Shown here: one piece after another, positions 54,921-63,977 of the stretch | Position numbering within the stretch: position 1 is the stretch's first letter | Layout: every line of letters begins with the position of its first letter | Assembly (NCBI RefSeq): GCF_900113525.1 | Contig: NZ_FOPP01000003.1 | Span: 372,001-436,000 of the forward strand | Length of the DNA: 64,000 nucleotides | Direction: 5' to 3' | Source of the DNA: Pedobacter insulae | GTDB lineage: Bacteria; Bacteroidota; Bacteroidia; Sphingobacteriales; Sphingobacteriaceae | Notes under the pieces: model-generated | Databases searched by the model: none | Told to the model about the DNA's origin: nothing | The model's input: only the letters and a program-made list of their open reading frames with translations | Made by a program: the position numbers and the translations under genes

Positions 54921-56282
54921 TTAAAATGTAATCTGTTTTCCTAAATAATAATCAATCACTTTTGCTCTAAATAATAAATCGTATTTAGCTTGTATCATGT
55001 CAATTTCGGCTTTATTTTTATTAGTTTGGGCTGTACTATACTCTAGCGAATTTACCAAGCCAACATTGTAGCGTTCTTCTATTACATAGTAAGCATCTTT
55101 TTGAGCAAGAAATGCATTCGTTGTAGATTGATAGCGACTTTCAGCGGCTTTTAAATCGGCAACTGCTTGGTAAATGATTTTGCTTAAGTTGTTCTTAGCC
55201 AACTGCTCTTGTGTTTCTGTTTGCATTAAATCAATTTTCGCACGAGTTACACCAGACCTTGCTTGTAAGCGATTGAAAATTGGGATTTGTAAATTAAGCC
55301 CGATCCCTTTACCCAGATTATTCTTAAATTGTTCGCTTAAAGTTTGATTGGGTGTTGTTGAGTTATAACTATAAAAATAACTGGTTCCATAGCTTCCGTT
55401 GAAAGATAATCTTGGGTATAAATTACCTTTAGCAACATTCACGCCTATTCTAGATGCAGCCGTATATAATTCGGCTAATTTAACATCGGGAAAAGTAGAT
55501 AACGCATCGCGATAAATTTCTTCTGGGTTGATTGCTGTAGAAGGATTTGTTGTTGTATTAAGCAGTGGTAACTGTACGTCATATACGGTAGCTGACGGTA
55601 CGTCCATTAATTGAGCCAAAGTTAAATAAGAAATTGACAAAGCATTTTCCGCATTGGTTACATTTAATTCAGCAGTTGCTACTAATGATTTTGCTTGCGA
55701 TAGGTCTGCCAAGGTCTTGTTCCCCTCATTTAACAATTGTTGCTGTTGATTCAATTGTTGTTTTGCAACCGTTAGCTGGTCTTGGGCAGCCTTTAAAAAA
55801 TCCTTGTTGTATAAAATTTGTAAATAACTGGTAATTACCTGCAAAATCAAATCATTTTTTACCTTTTCAGTATTAGTTTTACCTGCGTCAAGCAAAACTT
55901 TGTTCTGTTTGATCTGATTAATCTTAGAGAAACCAGCAAATAAATCTACCCCACTGCTTAAACTCGCACTAAGGTTATAGCGTTGGGTGTTTTCAAATAA
56001 ACCTGAAGCACTTTGATTTCTACCCCAATTCATATTTTGATTAACTCCTGAGTTCAAGCTAGGATATAACGCCAATTTTGCTTGCTTTAAATTCTCGTCG
56101 GCTAAACTTTCACTTAATTTAGATTGTTTAACTTGTAAATTATTAGTTAATGCCTTATCTATAGCCTGTTGTACCGTAATTATTTCCTGCGCATAACCGA
56201 ATTGGCTAAAGCCTGCTAAAGAAACTATCGAAAAAATAAAAGTTAGCTTTTTTAAAAAGCTCAAATTGGCAACTTGTTTCAT
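54921..56282 (-). CDS. TolC-family outer-membrane efflux protein
   Basis: 453 aa with a signal peptide (KLTFIFSIVSLAGFSQFGYAQ). Two similar halves rich in coiled helices (LQVKQSKLSESLADENLKQAKLALYPSLNSG and VNVAKGNLYPRLSFNGSYGTS) are the hallmark of the family, which forms trimeric tunnels through the periplasm. It is the first gene of the efflux operon; the adaptor follows. The inner-membrane pump must be encoded elsewhere. Confidence 0.93.
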   Translation of the reverse strand: MKQVANLSFLKKLTFIFSIVSLAGFSQFGYAQEIITVQQAIDKALTNNLQVKQSKLSESLADENLKQAKLALYPSLNSGVNQNMNWGRNQSASGLFENTQRYNLSASLSSGVDLFAGFSKINQIKQNKVLLDAGKTNTEKVKNDLILQVITSYLQILYNKDFLKAAQDQLTVAKQQLNQQQQLLNEGNKTLADLSQAKSLVATAELNVTNAENALSISYLTLAQLMDVPSATVYDVQLPLLNTTTNPSTAINPEEIYRDALSTFPDVKLAELYTAASRIGVNVAKGNLYPRLSFNGSYGTSYFYSYNSTTPNQTLSEQFKNNLGKGIGLNLQIPIFNRLQARSGVTRAKIDLMQTETQEQLAKNNLSKIIYQAVADLKAAESRYQSTTNAFLAQKDAYYVIEERYNVGLVNSLEYSTAQTNKNKAEIDMIQAKYDLLFRAKVIDYYLGKQITF

Positions 56283-56356
56283 AAAAATTTGTTTCGCAAT
56301 AATAAATAAACAATTGATGGAGTTTTGTAAATTTTTAAGTACAGCCTTTAATTGTT

Positions 56357-56364
56357 TACTTTTG
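56357..56364 (+). promoter_or_regulatory. -7 box directly before the NodB-type gene
   Basis: TACTTTTG ends 4 nt before the ATG at 56369, followed by CGGC. This would give an essentially leaderless transcript. No clear -33 TTG. Confidence 0.45.
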
Positions 56365-56368
56365 CGGC

Positions 56369-57052
56369 ATGTACCTAGTTAAATCTCCACTTTTATTAAA
56401 ATGGTTTTATTCCGCTTTAACTTGGAACAAATCCCGTTCGGAAAAGATCGTTTATTTAACCTTTGACGATGGACCTATACCCAATGTTACAGAATTTGTA
56501 TTAAATACTTTAAAAAGCTTTAAAATAAAAGCTACTTTTTTTTGCATCGGCGATAACATTCTCAAGCATCCAGCCCTCTTTGAACGCCTTAAAAGCGAAG
56601 GGCATGCCATTGGGAACCACACTTTTAACCACCTCAACGGATGGAAAACAAATGACCATACGTATATTCAAAACTTCTTAAAGTGCCAAGAACTCACACA
56701 AACCAATCTCTTTCGACCACCTTTTGGCAGGATAAAAAAGTCTCAAGTTCGCAGCCTTCAATTCACAGTCCAGAAGCTTGAGTACATAGAGTCCAATTTA
56801 TCCCCAAAAATAGACTCAAGCTTCAAGACTACCGACTCAGAACTAAAGATTATTATGTGGGATGTACTAAGCGGGGACTTTGACCCCAAACTTTCTCCCG
56901 AAAAATGTTATCACAATGTAATTAAAAACACCAAAAATGGCTCCATCATTGTTTTTCATGACAGCTTAAAAGCATATGATCGTTTAAAATACGCACTCCC
57001 CAAAGCTATTGAATATCTTATCAATGAAGGTTATCAATTTGGCAAACTCTAA
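56369..57052 (+). CDS. Polysaccharide deacetylase (NodB-type) with an in-frame repeat insertion
   Basis: 227 aa. NodB motifs are intact: YLTFDDGPIP (catalytic Asp and metal Asp), the metal His pair in GNHTFNH, LFRPPFGRI, IIMWDVLSGDFD and SIIVFHDS. It would deacetylate a carbohydrate such as peptidoglycan or an exopolysaccharide. Between RPPFGRI and MWDV the linker is about 20 residues longer than I expect for the family. The DNA there (56739-56844) is an inverted array of 7-nt units, evidently inserted in frame. The insert is in a loop, so the enzyme may still work. Confidence 0.85.
   Translation: MYLVKSPLLLKWFYSALTWNKSRSEKIVYLTFDDGPIPNVTEFVLNTLKSFKIKATFFCIGDNILKHPALFERLKSEGHAIGNHTFNHLNGWKTNDHTYIQNFLKCQELTQTNLFRPPFGRIKKSQVRSLQFTVQKLEYIESNLSPKIDSSFKTTDSELKIIMWDVLSGDFDPKLSPEKCYHNVIKNTKNGSIIVFHDSLKAYDRLKYALPKAIEYLINEGYQFGKL
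56739..56844. repeat. Inverted array of 7-nt units inside the deacetylase gene
   Basis: Left arm: eight heptamers from 56739, most beginning AGT or AG (AGTCTCA, AGTTCGC, AGCCTTC, AATTCAC, AGTCCAG, AAGCTTG, AGTACAT, then AGAGTCC). Right arm: units ending ACT or CTT at exact 7-base steps (ATAGACT, CAAGCTT, CAAGACT, ACCGACT, CAGAACT; 56810-56844). GAAGCTTGAGT (56773-56783) pairs exactly with ACTCAAGCTTC (56814-56824). The element reads through in frame as protein. It shares its design with the array at 10979-11059. Confidence 0.75.
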
Positions 57053-57352
57053 TTACCACATTGTAAGCTAAGTTAATGCCAATAAACCATATCCCATAAA
57101 AGCACTAAAAGTCAATCAGTTACACTTATCAAAAAAAGTTAAACTGTTCATAAATGTACAAGAACGATCGATTTCGAACAATTTACATTCAAAAACTTCC
57201 AAACCAGCTTACAATTGCCTTCATCAATAGAAGTCGCCAACTATTTAGAATTCTTCCAAATAATATAATGAGATAGAGATGATAGCGTTAAGCCTGTTTT
57301 TTTTGTAAATTCGCTACCTAATAGAAGAATAGATTAACTAACCGATTTATCA
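57053..57352. other. 300-bp intergenic region before aconitase
   Basis: AT-rich. I saw no gene, no repeat array and no TAnnTTTG box; a T-rich stretch near 57297-57308 precedes the aconitase start. The promoter of aconitase was not identified. Confidence 0.35.
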
Positions 57353-59635
57353 ATGGCTTTTGACATAGAAATGATCAAGAAGGTATACTCCAATTTTAGC
57401 AGTCGTATAGAAGCGGCACGCAAAATTGTAGGCAGGCCTTTAACACTTTCAGAGAAAATATTATATACGCACCTTTGGGATGGGAATGCGAAAACTGCTT
57501 TCATCCGTGGAACTGACTATGTAGATTTTGCACCAGACAGAGTAGCAATGCAAGATGCAACAGCTCAAATGGCATTACTGCAGTTTATGCAAGCTGGCCG
57601 CCCTCAGGTTGCTGTACCTTCTACTGTACATTGCGATCACTTAATTACAGCCAAATCTGGAGCTGAAATAGATTTACCTCACGCCAATACAGAGAGTAAA
57701 GAAGTATTTGATTTCTTAGCATCGGTATCTAACAAATACGGTATCGGTTTTTGGAAACCTGGTGCTGGAATTATCCATCAAGTTGTATTAGAAAATTATG
57801 CTTTCCCGGGAGGTATGATGATTGGTACTGATAGTCATACAGTAAATGCTGGTGGTTTAGGTATGGTTGCAATTGGTGTGGGTGGTGCCGATGCATGCGA
57901 CGTTATGGCAGGGCTACCTTGGGAGCTTAAATTCCCTAAACTAATCGGCGTAAAACTTACTGGAAAGTTGAATGGGTGGGCTTCTGCAAAAGATGTAATT
58001 CTTAAAGTTGCGGGTATTTTAACTGTAAAAGGTGGTACCGGAGCCATAGTGGAATATTTTGGCGATGGCGCTGAAAACTTAAGCTGTACCGGAAAAGGAA
58101 CCATTTGCAATATGGGGGCCGAAATTGGTGCAACAACATCAACTTTCGGATACGATAAAAGTATGGAACGTTATTTACGTGCTACCAATCGTGCTGATGT
58201 GGCTGATGCAGCTAATAATATTGCTGAACATTTAACGGGAGATGCTGAAGTATATGCAAATCCAGAGAACTATTTTGACCAACTGATCGAAATTAATTTA
58301 GATGAACTGGAACCATACTTAAATGGTCCGTTTACGCCAGATTTAGCTACCCCAATTTCTCAAATGAAAGCGGCAGCCGAAGCAAACGGCTGGCCGTTAA
58401 AAGTAGAATGGGGTCTGATTGGTTCTTGTACTAATTCATCATATGAAGATCTATCGCGCGCAGCCTCCATTGCAAAGCAAGCTATAGATAAAGGTTTAGG
58501 TATTAAAGCAGAATTTGGTATTAATCCAGGCTCTGAGCAAGTGCGCTATACTGCAAATCGAGATGGACTATTAGGTACATTCGAGGATTTGAATGCAACT
58601 ATATTTACCAATGCTTGCGGTCCCTGTATTGGAATGTGGGACCGTACAGGTGCCGAAAAAGCCGAGAAAAATACGATTGTACACTCGTTTAATAGAAATT
58701 TCGCCAAACGTGCTGATGGTAATCCAAATACCTTTGCGTTTGTGACTTCTCCAGAGATTGTTGCGGCGATCGCAATTGCCGGCGACCTAGGCTTTAATCC
58801 ATTAACAGATACTTTAACAAATAATCGAGGAGAGCAAGTTAAACTTGACCCACCCGTGGGAGATGAATTACCTTTGAATGGTTATGCGGTTGAAGATGCA
58901 GGTTTCCAAGCCCCTGCCGAAGACGGTTCAGGTGTTCAGGTGTTAGTGTCACCTACCTCTCACCGGTTACAGTTGCTCGATCCATTTCCGGCATGGGAAG
59001 GAACCGATCTAAAAGGATTAAAACTATTAATCAAAGCGAAAGGAAAGTGCACGACAGATCATATTTCCATGGCAGGACCTTGGTTAAAATTCCGTGGGCA
59101 TTTAGACAACATCTCTAACAATATGTTAATCGGAGCGGTTAATTTCTTCAATGATAAAACTGATGATGTTAAAAACGCTTTAACTGGAGAATATGGGCCT
59201 GTACCGGCAACACAACGAGACTATAAAGCACAAGGACTGGGGTCTATTGTAGTTGGCGATGAAAACTATGGAGAAGGCTCTTCTAGAGAACATGCGGCTA
59301 TGGAACCTCGTCACTTAGGTGTTCGCGCAGTATTAGTAAAATCTTTCGCGCGCATCCACGAAACCAATCTTAAAAAGCAAGGTATGTTAGCGTTAACATT
59401 TGCCGACAAAGAAGATTATGATAAAATTCAGGAAGATGATATTATTGACATCCATGGATTAAGCACATTTGAGCCAAATGTTCCATTGCAGGTGGATCTT
59501 CATCATGCTGATGGATCGAAAGATATCATTGTGGTAAACCACAGCTATAACGCTCAACAAATTGAGTGGTTTAGAGCAGGTGGCGCATTAAATATTATTA
59601 GAAAAGAAGCAGCATTAAAAGCTGCAGGATTATAA
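57353..59635 (+). CDS. acnA: Aconitate hydratase
   Basis: 760 aa, of the mitochondrial-like type used by Bacteroidota. Interconverts citrate and isocitrate in the TCA cycle. The [4Fe-4S] ligands are Cys359 in [13 protein letters not shown] and Cys422 and Cys425 in [11 protein letters not shown]. Other family segments: [34 protein letters not shown], and [22 protein letters not shown] sequence in the swivelling domain. A strong terminator follows. Confidence 0.96.
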   Translation: MAFDIEMIKKVYSNFSSRIEAARKIVGRPLTLSEKILYTHLWDGNAKTAFIRGTDYVDFAPDRVAMQDATAQMALLQFMQAGRPQVAVPSTVHCDHLITAKSGAEIDLPHANTESKEVFDFLASVSNKYGIGFWKPGAGIIHQVVLENYAFPGGMMIGTDSHTVNAGGLGMVAIGVGGADACDVMAGLPWELKFPKLIGVKLTGKLNGWASAKDVILKVAGILTVKGGTGAIVEYFGDGAENLSCTGKGTICNMGAEIGATTSTFGYDKSMERYLRATNRADVADAANNIAEHLTGDAEVYANPENYFDQLIEINLDELEPYLNGPFTPDLATPISQMKAAAEANGWPLKVEWGLIGSCTNSSYEDLSRAASIAKQAIDKGLGIKAEFGINPGSEQVRYTANRDGLLGTFEDLNATIFTNACGPCIGMWDRTGAEKAEKNTIVHSFNRNFAKRADGNPNTFAFVTSPEIVAAIAIAGDLGFNPLTDTLTNNRGEQVKLDPPVGDELPLNGYAVEDAGFQAPAEDGSGVQVLVSPTSHRLQLLDPFPAWEGTDLKGLKLLIKAKGKCTTDHISMAGPWLKFRGHLDNISNNMLIGAVNFFNDKTDDVKNALTGEYGPVPATQRDYKAQGLGSIVVGDENYGEGSSREHAAMEPRHLGVRAVLVKSFARIHETNLKKQGMLALTFADKEDYDKIQEDDIIDIHGLSTFEPNVPLQVDLHHADGSKDIIVVNHSYNAQQIEWFRAGGALNIIRKEAALKAAGL

Positions 59636-59656
59636 GAAACACTTAAGCTTCAAATC

Positions 59657-59692
59657 AAAACCCCATTCCAAGTAAAATTGGAATGGGGTTTT
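59657..59692 (+). terminator. Bidirectional hairpin terminator after aconitase
   Basis: AAAACCCCATTCCAA (59657-59671) pairs with TTGGAATGGGGTTTT (59678-59692), 15 bp with a 6-nt loop and a T run after. Confidence 0.88.
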
Positions 59693-59750
59693 TAAATTAT
59701 GGACCCCGCTAACACAACCTATTTTCATTTATTCTTGCATAGCAGACTTG

Positions 59751-59975
59751 TTAGATTTCGCTTTGTTCAGCTAACAAGTCTTTAATTGCAGTTACATCTC
59801 CTTCAAAAACATGCAGCTGTACCCCGCTAATAGATGTGTCAAACAAAGGATAAATTACTGCTGTATTTTCCCCAGATAAAAAACAACTGAACCCGGCATC
59901 TTTTAATCTCGCAAGTACGATATTAGCCTCAACCGGGTCTTGAAAAGTACTATATACTACAATTTTGTCTTCCAT
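59751..59975 (-). CDS. DUF2007-type small protein
   Basis: 74 aa. VVYSTFQDPVEANIVLARLKDAGFSCFLSGENTAV and the end GVQLHVFEGDVTAIKDLLAEQ match DUF2007, small ferredoxin-like-fold proteins sometimes called signal-transducing, with no established role. It lies between aconitase (convergent) and the GH1 gene (same strand, 43 bp). Confidence 0.85.
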   Translation of the reverse strand: MEDKIVVYSTFQDPVEANIVLARLKDAGFSCFLSGENTAVIYPLFDTSISGVQLHVFEGDVTAIKDLLAEQSEI

Positions 59976-60018
59976 AGCGCTAAGTTAGTAACAAACTTTG
60001 GTTTACACCTATAGTATT

Positions 60019-61356
60019 TTATCTATCTAGAAAAGACTTCCACCAATATCCCGAATCTTTAATTATACGTTGTTGGGTATTAAAATTAGTATAAACCAAA
60101 CCAAATCTTGCCTGATAGCCTTCAGCCCACTCAAAGTTATCCATTAGTGTCCAAACCAAATAACCTACAATATCAATCCCCTCATTTTTCGCTTTAAGCA
60201 AGGCCTGCAAATGACTTTTAAAGTAAGCTATGCGTTCTTTATCGTCAATTCTGCCGTTTAGCAAACGATCTTGAAAAGCCGCTCCATTTTCCGTAATCAT
60301 TATCCTTTTTACTTTAGGATATGCTGCAAACTGCTTAATAATATGATAAAAACTCTCGTCATTAATTTCCCAACCCATTGCGGTATGAGGCTTGTTTCTT
60401 TTCTTTGCCTTCACTTCCCATGCCTGTATAACCGGAACAAATGCATTAAATTTAATCACTAATGGAAAATAATTTTGAAGTCCTATAAAATCAAAATCAA
60501 AGCTCATCCGCTCCTGATAGCGCCAAGTAGAATGACTAATCTTGAACTTCTCCAGCACATCCCAACCAGCGTCAGGAAAACCCATACCCATAACAGGTTC
60601 AATAAAGAGCCTATTCATTAGGCAATCTATCCGCTTTACAGCTAAGCTATCTGCCTCAGCTGTGCTATAAGGTAGAATTTGAGCACAAGAAAAAGTTGTA
60701 CCAATGTTCGCTTCGCTAACCTCCGCTCTTAAGATCCGCCCGCCATCTGCCTGTGCAATCGCAGTATGTTGCACGGCTGCAAAAAAATGATGCAATCCTG
60801 TTTCTCCTGGGGCATGCACGCCCAACATATAACCTAATGAAGTAAATCCAAAAGGTTCGTTTATAACAAGCCAGTCTTTTACTTTATCGCCATAAGCTTT
60901 AGCGCACGTTGATACAAACTGATTAAAATCTCTGTTTATACTAAATGAGGTCCAACCTCCATTCTTAGACAATGCCTCGGGCAAGTCCCAATGATATAAT
61001 GTTATATAAGGAATTAGTCCTAGCGTTAGGCATTCATCTATTACCTGATGATAAAATTTTATGCCTTCCTGATTAATATAACCGCTTCCGTAAGGAAAAA
61101 TTCTCGCCCACGAGATAGAGAAACGAAAGATTTTAAAGCCCAATGCTTTAACAAGCGCTAGATCTTTTTTATATTGATGGTAGAAGTCGCATGCAATAGT
61201 AGGTCTGTGTCCTTTTTTAATCTTACCATTACGCCTTGAAAATGTATCCCATATGGATGCTCCCTTTCCGTAAGTATTTGATGCACCTTCTATTTGAGCA
61301 GCTGCCGTAGCAATTCCCCACAAAAAATCATTCCCAAAATCAGTAACTTTCATCAT
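60019..61356 (-). CDS. Glycoside hydrolase family 1 beta-glucosidase
   Basis: 445 aa without a signal peptide, so cytoplasmic. Retaining beta-glucosidase: acid/base Glu167 in WLVINEPFG, nucleophile Glu356 in IMITENGAAF, and N-terminal FLWGIATAAAQIEG with SIWDTFSR. WTLMDNFEWAEGYQARFGLVY is the usual aglycone-side motif. It hydrolyses small beta-glucosides or cellobiose-like products taken into the cell. It could act after the periplasmic GH3/GH30 pair at 17-21 kb, but it is not linked to them. Confidence 0.95.
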   Translation of the reverse strand: MMKVTDFGNDFLWGIATAAAQIEGASNTYGKGASIWDTFSRRNGKIKKGHRPTIACDFYHQYKKDLALVKALGFKIFRFSISWARIFPYGSGYINQEGIKFYHQVIDECLTLGLIPYITLYHWDLPEALSKNGGWTSFSINRDFNQFVSTCAKAYGDKVKDWLVINEPFGFTSLGYMLGVHAPGETGLHHFFAAVQHTAIAQADGGRILRAEVSEANIGTTFSCAQILPYSTAEADSLAVKRIDCLMNRLFIEPVMGMGFPDAGWDVLEKFKISHSTWRYQERMSFDFDFIGLQNYFPLVIKFNAFVPVIQAWEVKAKKRNKPHTAMGWEINDESFYHIIKQFAAYPKVKRIMITENGAAFQDRLLNGRIDDKERIAYFKSHLQALLKAKNEGIDIVGYLVWTLMDNFEWAEGYQARFGLVYTNFNTQQRIIKDSGYWWKSFLDR

Positions 61357-61412
61357 CTAATTCCTAGTTCGCTAAAGTGAAAAAGGAATGTGAACTTAAA
61401 GTTAACTGATTA

Positions 61413-63230
61413 CTAATTATCTAGCGACAAGCCAATTTCTTTCAACAAGATTGCAGCATTAAAAATAGTACAAGGGCCATCCTTCAATTTATAATCAAAA
61501 TCCATCTCTCCATTATTTATCTGTATATCAAAATGGAAATTACGGACAGCCGCATCATAAATATCTTTTAATTCAGATAGTTGAAGATCATGCGTAGCAA
61601 AAAGAGTTGGCCTGTGCAAATCAATTAATCGCTCAATAAAAACTTTCGAACCCATCAACTTATCTTTACTATTGGTCCCCCTTAACATTTCATCAATTAA
61701 AACCAGTGAATTTTCATGTAGCGCGACTTGGGTTAGTATCATTTTCAATCTATTTAACTCTGCCTTAAATGTAGACGTACGCTCATGCAGCGAATCTTTG
61801 ATCCTCATATACGTTAAGAGCCTAAAAATAGAGAGCGTCATCTTACTGGCGCAAACAGGGGCGCCCAAATAAGCAAGCACCATATTAACACCAATTGTGC
61901 GTAGAAACGTACTTTTACCAGCCATATTAGAACCGGTAATAATATCAACAGTCGGCTGTCCCATAAACTCAAAATGGTTATCAATCCTCTTAGGCGGTGG
62001 GATAAGTGGATGGCCCATAAAGGTGGACGAAAATGAAAAATCATCAACAATCTCAGGGAATGTCCAAGTTGGATGGTTGAACGTCAAAGTTGCGATCGAG
62101 ATCAATTCTTCAAAGGAACCAATGCGATCTAAACCATTTTCTACTTTTGAAGCTGCAGTTTGGTGCCATTGATCAATTTTAATGCAGCATCTTAAATCCC
62201 ATAAAAAGAAAAAATTCAATACGGCTGAAAGTAAAATATTTAGCCTTACATCAAACGCTTGTATAATTTTAGCTAATTTCTTTATCTGTAAGCTTACTTT
62301 CTCTTTAGAGTCAAATAAAGCTATGATATAATCACTTTTCCATTCCCTTTCTTCAGTCCATGCTATTGCAGTCCCATAATCGTTCAACAACGCCGCACTT
62401 CCGCTAAAGCCATAATAAAGCATATTGATACGCTTCATGTAATAAAAGGTAACCGCCGCATTCACTAACACTAACAGCGATAGCACGCTCCAAAGTTTTC
62501 CACCTACCACCACGGCTGCCAGAAACAACGTTATGGTTACAACCGGAGTTATTTTAACATACAACTTCAAAAACCGCCCTTGTGTAAACTTCAATTGTTT
62601 AGCAAGTTGCTCTTTTAATTTATATTTAATTTCTGCAATTTTATTGGTTCTATGCATTTTTAGATTAGCTCTAAAACCGAAAGTGCTTTCAATTTCACTA
62701 AAAATTTCTCGAACCGCAACCTGCCGTTCCAAAATTGCTACTTTATTGTTTTCCTGGCTAAGATGATTTGATAATTTCTCTATACCCTCATAGGTTGCAC
62801 AACGGTTAATTAATGCAAATAGAGAAGATTTCCCAAAAACATCTAGATCAGCGAGATAAGGATGACTATCATCCTCAAAGGATGTACCCTCATCATAACC
62901 ATTTCCATTTCCAGTGCTAACAGCTACCTCATTTTGATAAACCCACAATAAATTTTTTAAGTAGGCTTCTTCCTTCTCCAGTACCTGTTGCTTTTTCACC
63001 ACAGCGATGAAAATGATAATCGGCAGCAATAAGCAAAACCCAGCGATTAATATGACCAGCTCATTAGTAACACTCACAAATACTACAAACACCAATACTT
63101 CAGCGAGTAATAACGCCACCCTTAAAAAAGAAAACCTATCTATCTTCGCTTTAACGACTTTTATTTTGTTTTCGAACTCATCAATTAAGATTTCGTAATT
63201 CGTTTGTATTTCTTGCTCGGTTTTAAACAT
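61413..63230 (-). CDS. Membrane-anchored MutS-like ATPase
   Basis: 605 aa. The C-terminal 200 residues are a MutS ATPase: Walker A GSNMAGKS (433-440), Walker B LVLIDE (509-514), GTNSKD and FATHDLQ. Before it lie a helical core and four predicted membrane helices (about 37-54, 57-78, 226-243, 247-265); there is no mismatch-recognition domain. It is therefore not the housekeeping mismatch repair protein, but a paralogue of unknown role attached to the membrane. Similar proteins occur in Bacteroidota. It runs divergently from rlmH. Confidence 0.88.
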   Translation of the reverse strand: MFKTEQEIQTNYEILIDEFENKIKVVKAKIDRFSFLRVALLLAEVLVFVVFVSVTNELVILIAGFCLLLPIIIFIAVVKKQQVLEKEEAYLKNLLWVYQNEVAVSTGNGNGYDEGTSFEDDSHPYLADLDVFGKSSLFALINRCATYEGIEKLSNHLSQENNKVAILERQVAVREIFSEIESTFGFRANLKMHRTNKIAEIKYKLKEQLAKQLKFTQGRFLKLYVKITPVVTITLFLAAVVVGGKLWSVLSLLVLVNAAVTFYYMKRINMLYYGFSGSAALLNDYGTAIAWTEEREWKSDYIIALFDSKEKVSLQIKKLAKIIQAFDVRLNILLSAVLNFFFLWDLRCCIKIDQWHQTAASKVENGLDRIGSFEELISIATLTFNHPTWTFPEIVDDFSFSSTFMGHPLIPPPKRIDNHFEFMGQPTVDIITGSNMAGKSTFLRTIGVNMVLAYLGAPVCASKMTLSIFRLLTYMRIKDSLHERTSTFKAELNRLKMILTQVALHENSLVLIDEMLRGTNSKDKLMGSKVFIERLIDLHRPTLFATHDLQLSELKDIYDAAVRNFHFDIQINNGEMDFDYKLKDGPCTIFNAAILLKEIGLSLDN

Positions 63231-63238
63231 TATCTTTG
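63231..63238 (+). promoter_or_regulatory. Candidate -7 box for rlmH
   Basis: TATCTTTG fits TAnnTTTG; transcription would begin near 63244, about 38 nt before the ATG. Nearby TTG triplets are at spacers of 15 and 24 nt, so the -33 is not convincing. Confidence 0.4.
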
Positions 63239-63281
63239 AAAAATAAAGGGTAAAGATAGAAAATGCTCAAGATAGAATAAC

Positions 63282-63755
63282 ATGAAGATTTCGTTAATCG
63301 CCGTTGGCAAAACTGAGGACAAATATTTAATAGAGGGAATTGAGAAGTATCTTAACCGACTAAAACATTATATCAATTTTAATTTAGTAATTATCCCCGA
63401 CATTAAAAACACCAAAAATTTAACTGAAGCGCAGCAAAAAAACAAAGAAGCTGAAGTTATATTTAAACAAATTAACAATGGCGATGTTATTGTTTTAATG
63501 GACGAAAAAGGCAAAAAGTATAGCTCTGTTTTATTTGCAAACTATTTAAACAAGCAAATGATAGGGAGTGTCCAACATTTAATCTTTATAATTGGCGGAC
63601 CATATGGTTTCGATGAAAGTCTTTATAAACGGGCAAATGCGACTGTCTCATTATCTGAAATGACATTTTCTCACCAAATGGTAAGGTTATTTTTTGTTGA
63701 ACAATTATATCGTGCTTTTACGATTTTGAAAAACGAACCTTATCACCATGCATAA
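63282..63755 (+). CDS. rlmH: 23S rRNA (pseudouridine1915-N3)-methyltransferase
   Basis: 157 aa SPOUT-class methyltransferase that methylates pseudouridine 1915 in helix 69 of 23S rRNA. Motifs: KISLIAVGKTEDKYLIEGIEKYLNRL, IVLMDEKGKKYSS, the knot FIIGGPYGF, and LSEMTFSHQMVRLFFVEQLYRAFTI with NEPYHHA at the end. It is divergent from the MutS-like gene. Confidence 0.96.
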   Translation: MKISLIAVGKTEDKYLIEGIEKYLNRLKHYINFNLVIIPDIKNTKNLTEAQQKNKEAEVIFKQINNGDVIVLMDEKGKKYSSVLFANYLNKQMIGSVQHLIFIIGGPYGFDESLYKRANATVSLSEMTFSHQMVRLFFVEQLYRAFTILKNEPYHHA

Positions 63756-63817
63756 AACACAGCGAATCCATTATGGAAATTGCCCAGTCTTGTCATCATT
63801 ATTTAAAAGGAGTTACG

Positions 63818-63946
63818 ATGTTACCGAATAATTACAAAAGAAAATATCGATTTAGAACAGACACGTCTAAGGAGAAAAGAATCATGAACATTACGATCAC
63901 CGTTACGCTCATCATCTTATTTGTATTGTGGTATTTAATTAATTAG
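63818..63946 (+). CDS. Possible small single-pass membrane protein
   Basis: 42 aa from ATG 63818, which has a good Shine-Dalgarno site (AAGGAG, 7 nt upstream). An in-frame ATG at 63773 would give 57 aa. The N-terminal part is basic (YKRKYRFR, KEKR) and the C-terminal half is one hydrophobic helix (ITITVTLIILFVLWYLI). The stop lies inside the repeat hairpin 63941-63977. Too short to assign a function; it may be a real small membrane protein or chance. Confidence 0.4.
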   Translation: MLPNNYKRKYRFRTDTSKEKRIMNITITVTLIILFVLWYLIN

Positions 63947-63977
63947 CTAATTAGCAAAATTTACTAATTAGCTAATT
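63941..63977. repeat. TTAGCTAA-type hairpin repeat
   Basis: AATTAGCTAATTAGCAAA (63941-63958) pairs with TTTACTAATTAGCTAATT (63960-63977) with one mismatch and a 1-nt loop. The unit TTAGCTAA also occurs at 22656-22674, so this is probably a dispersed element. Confidence 0.6.
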
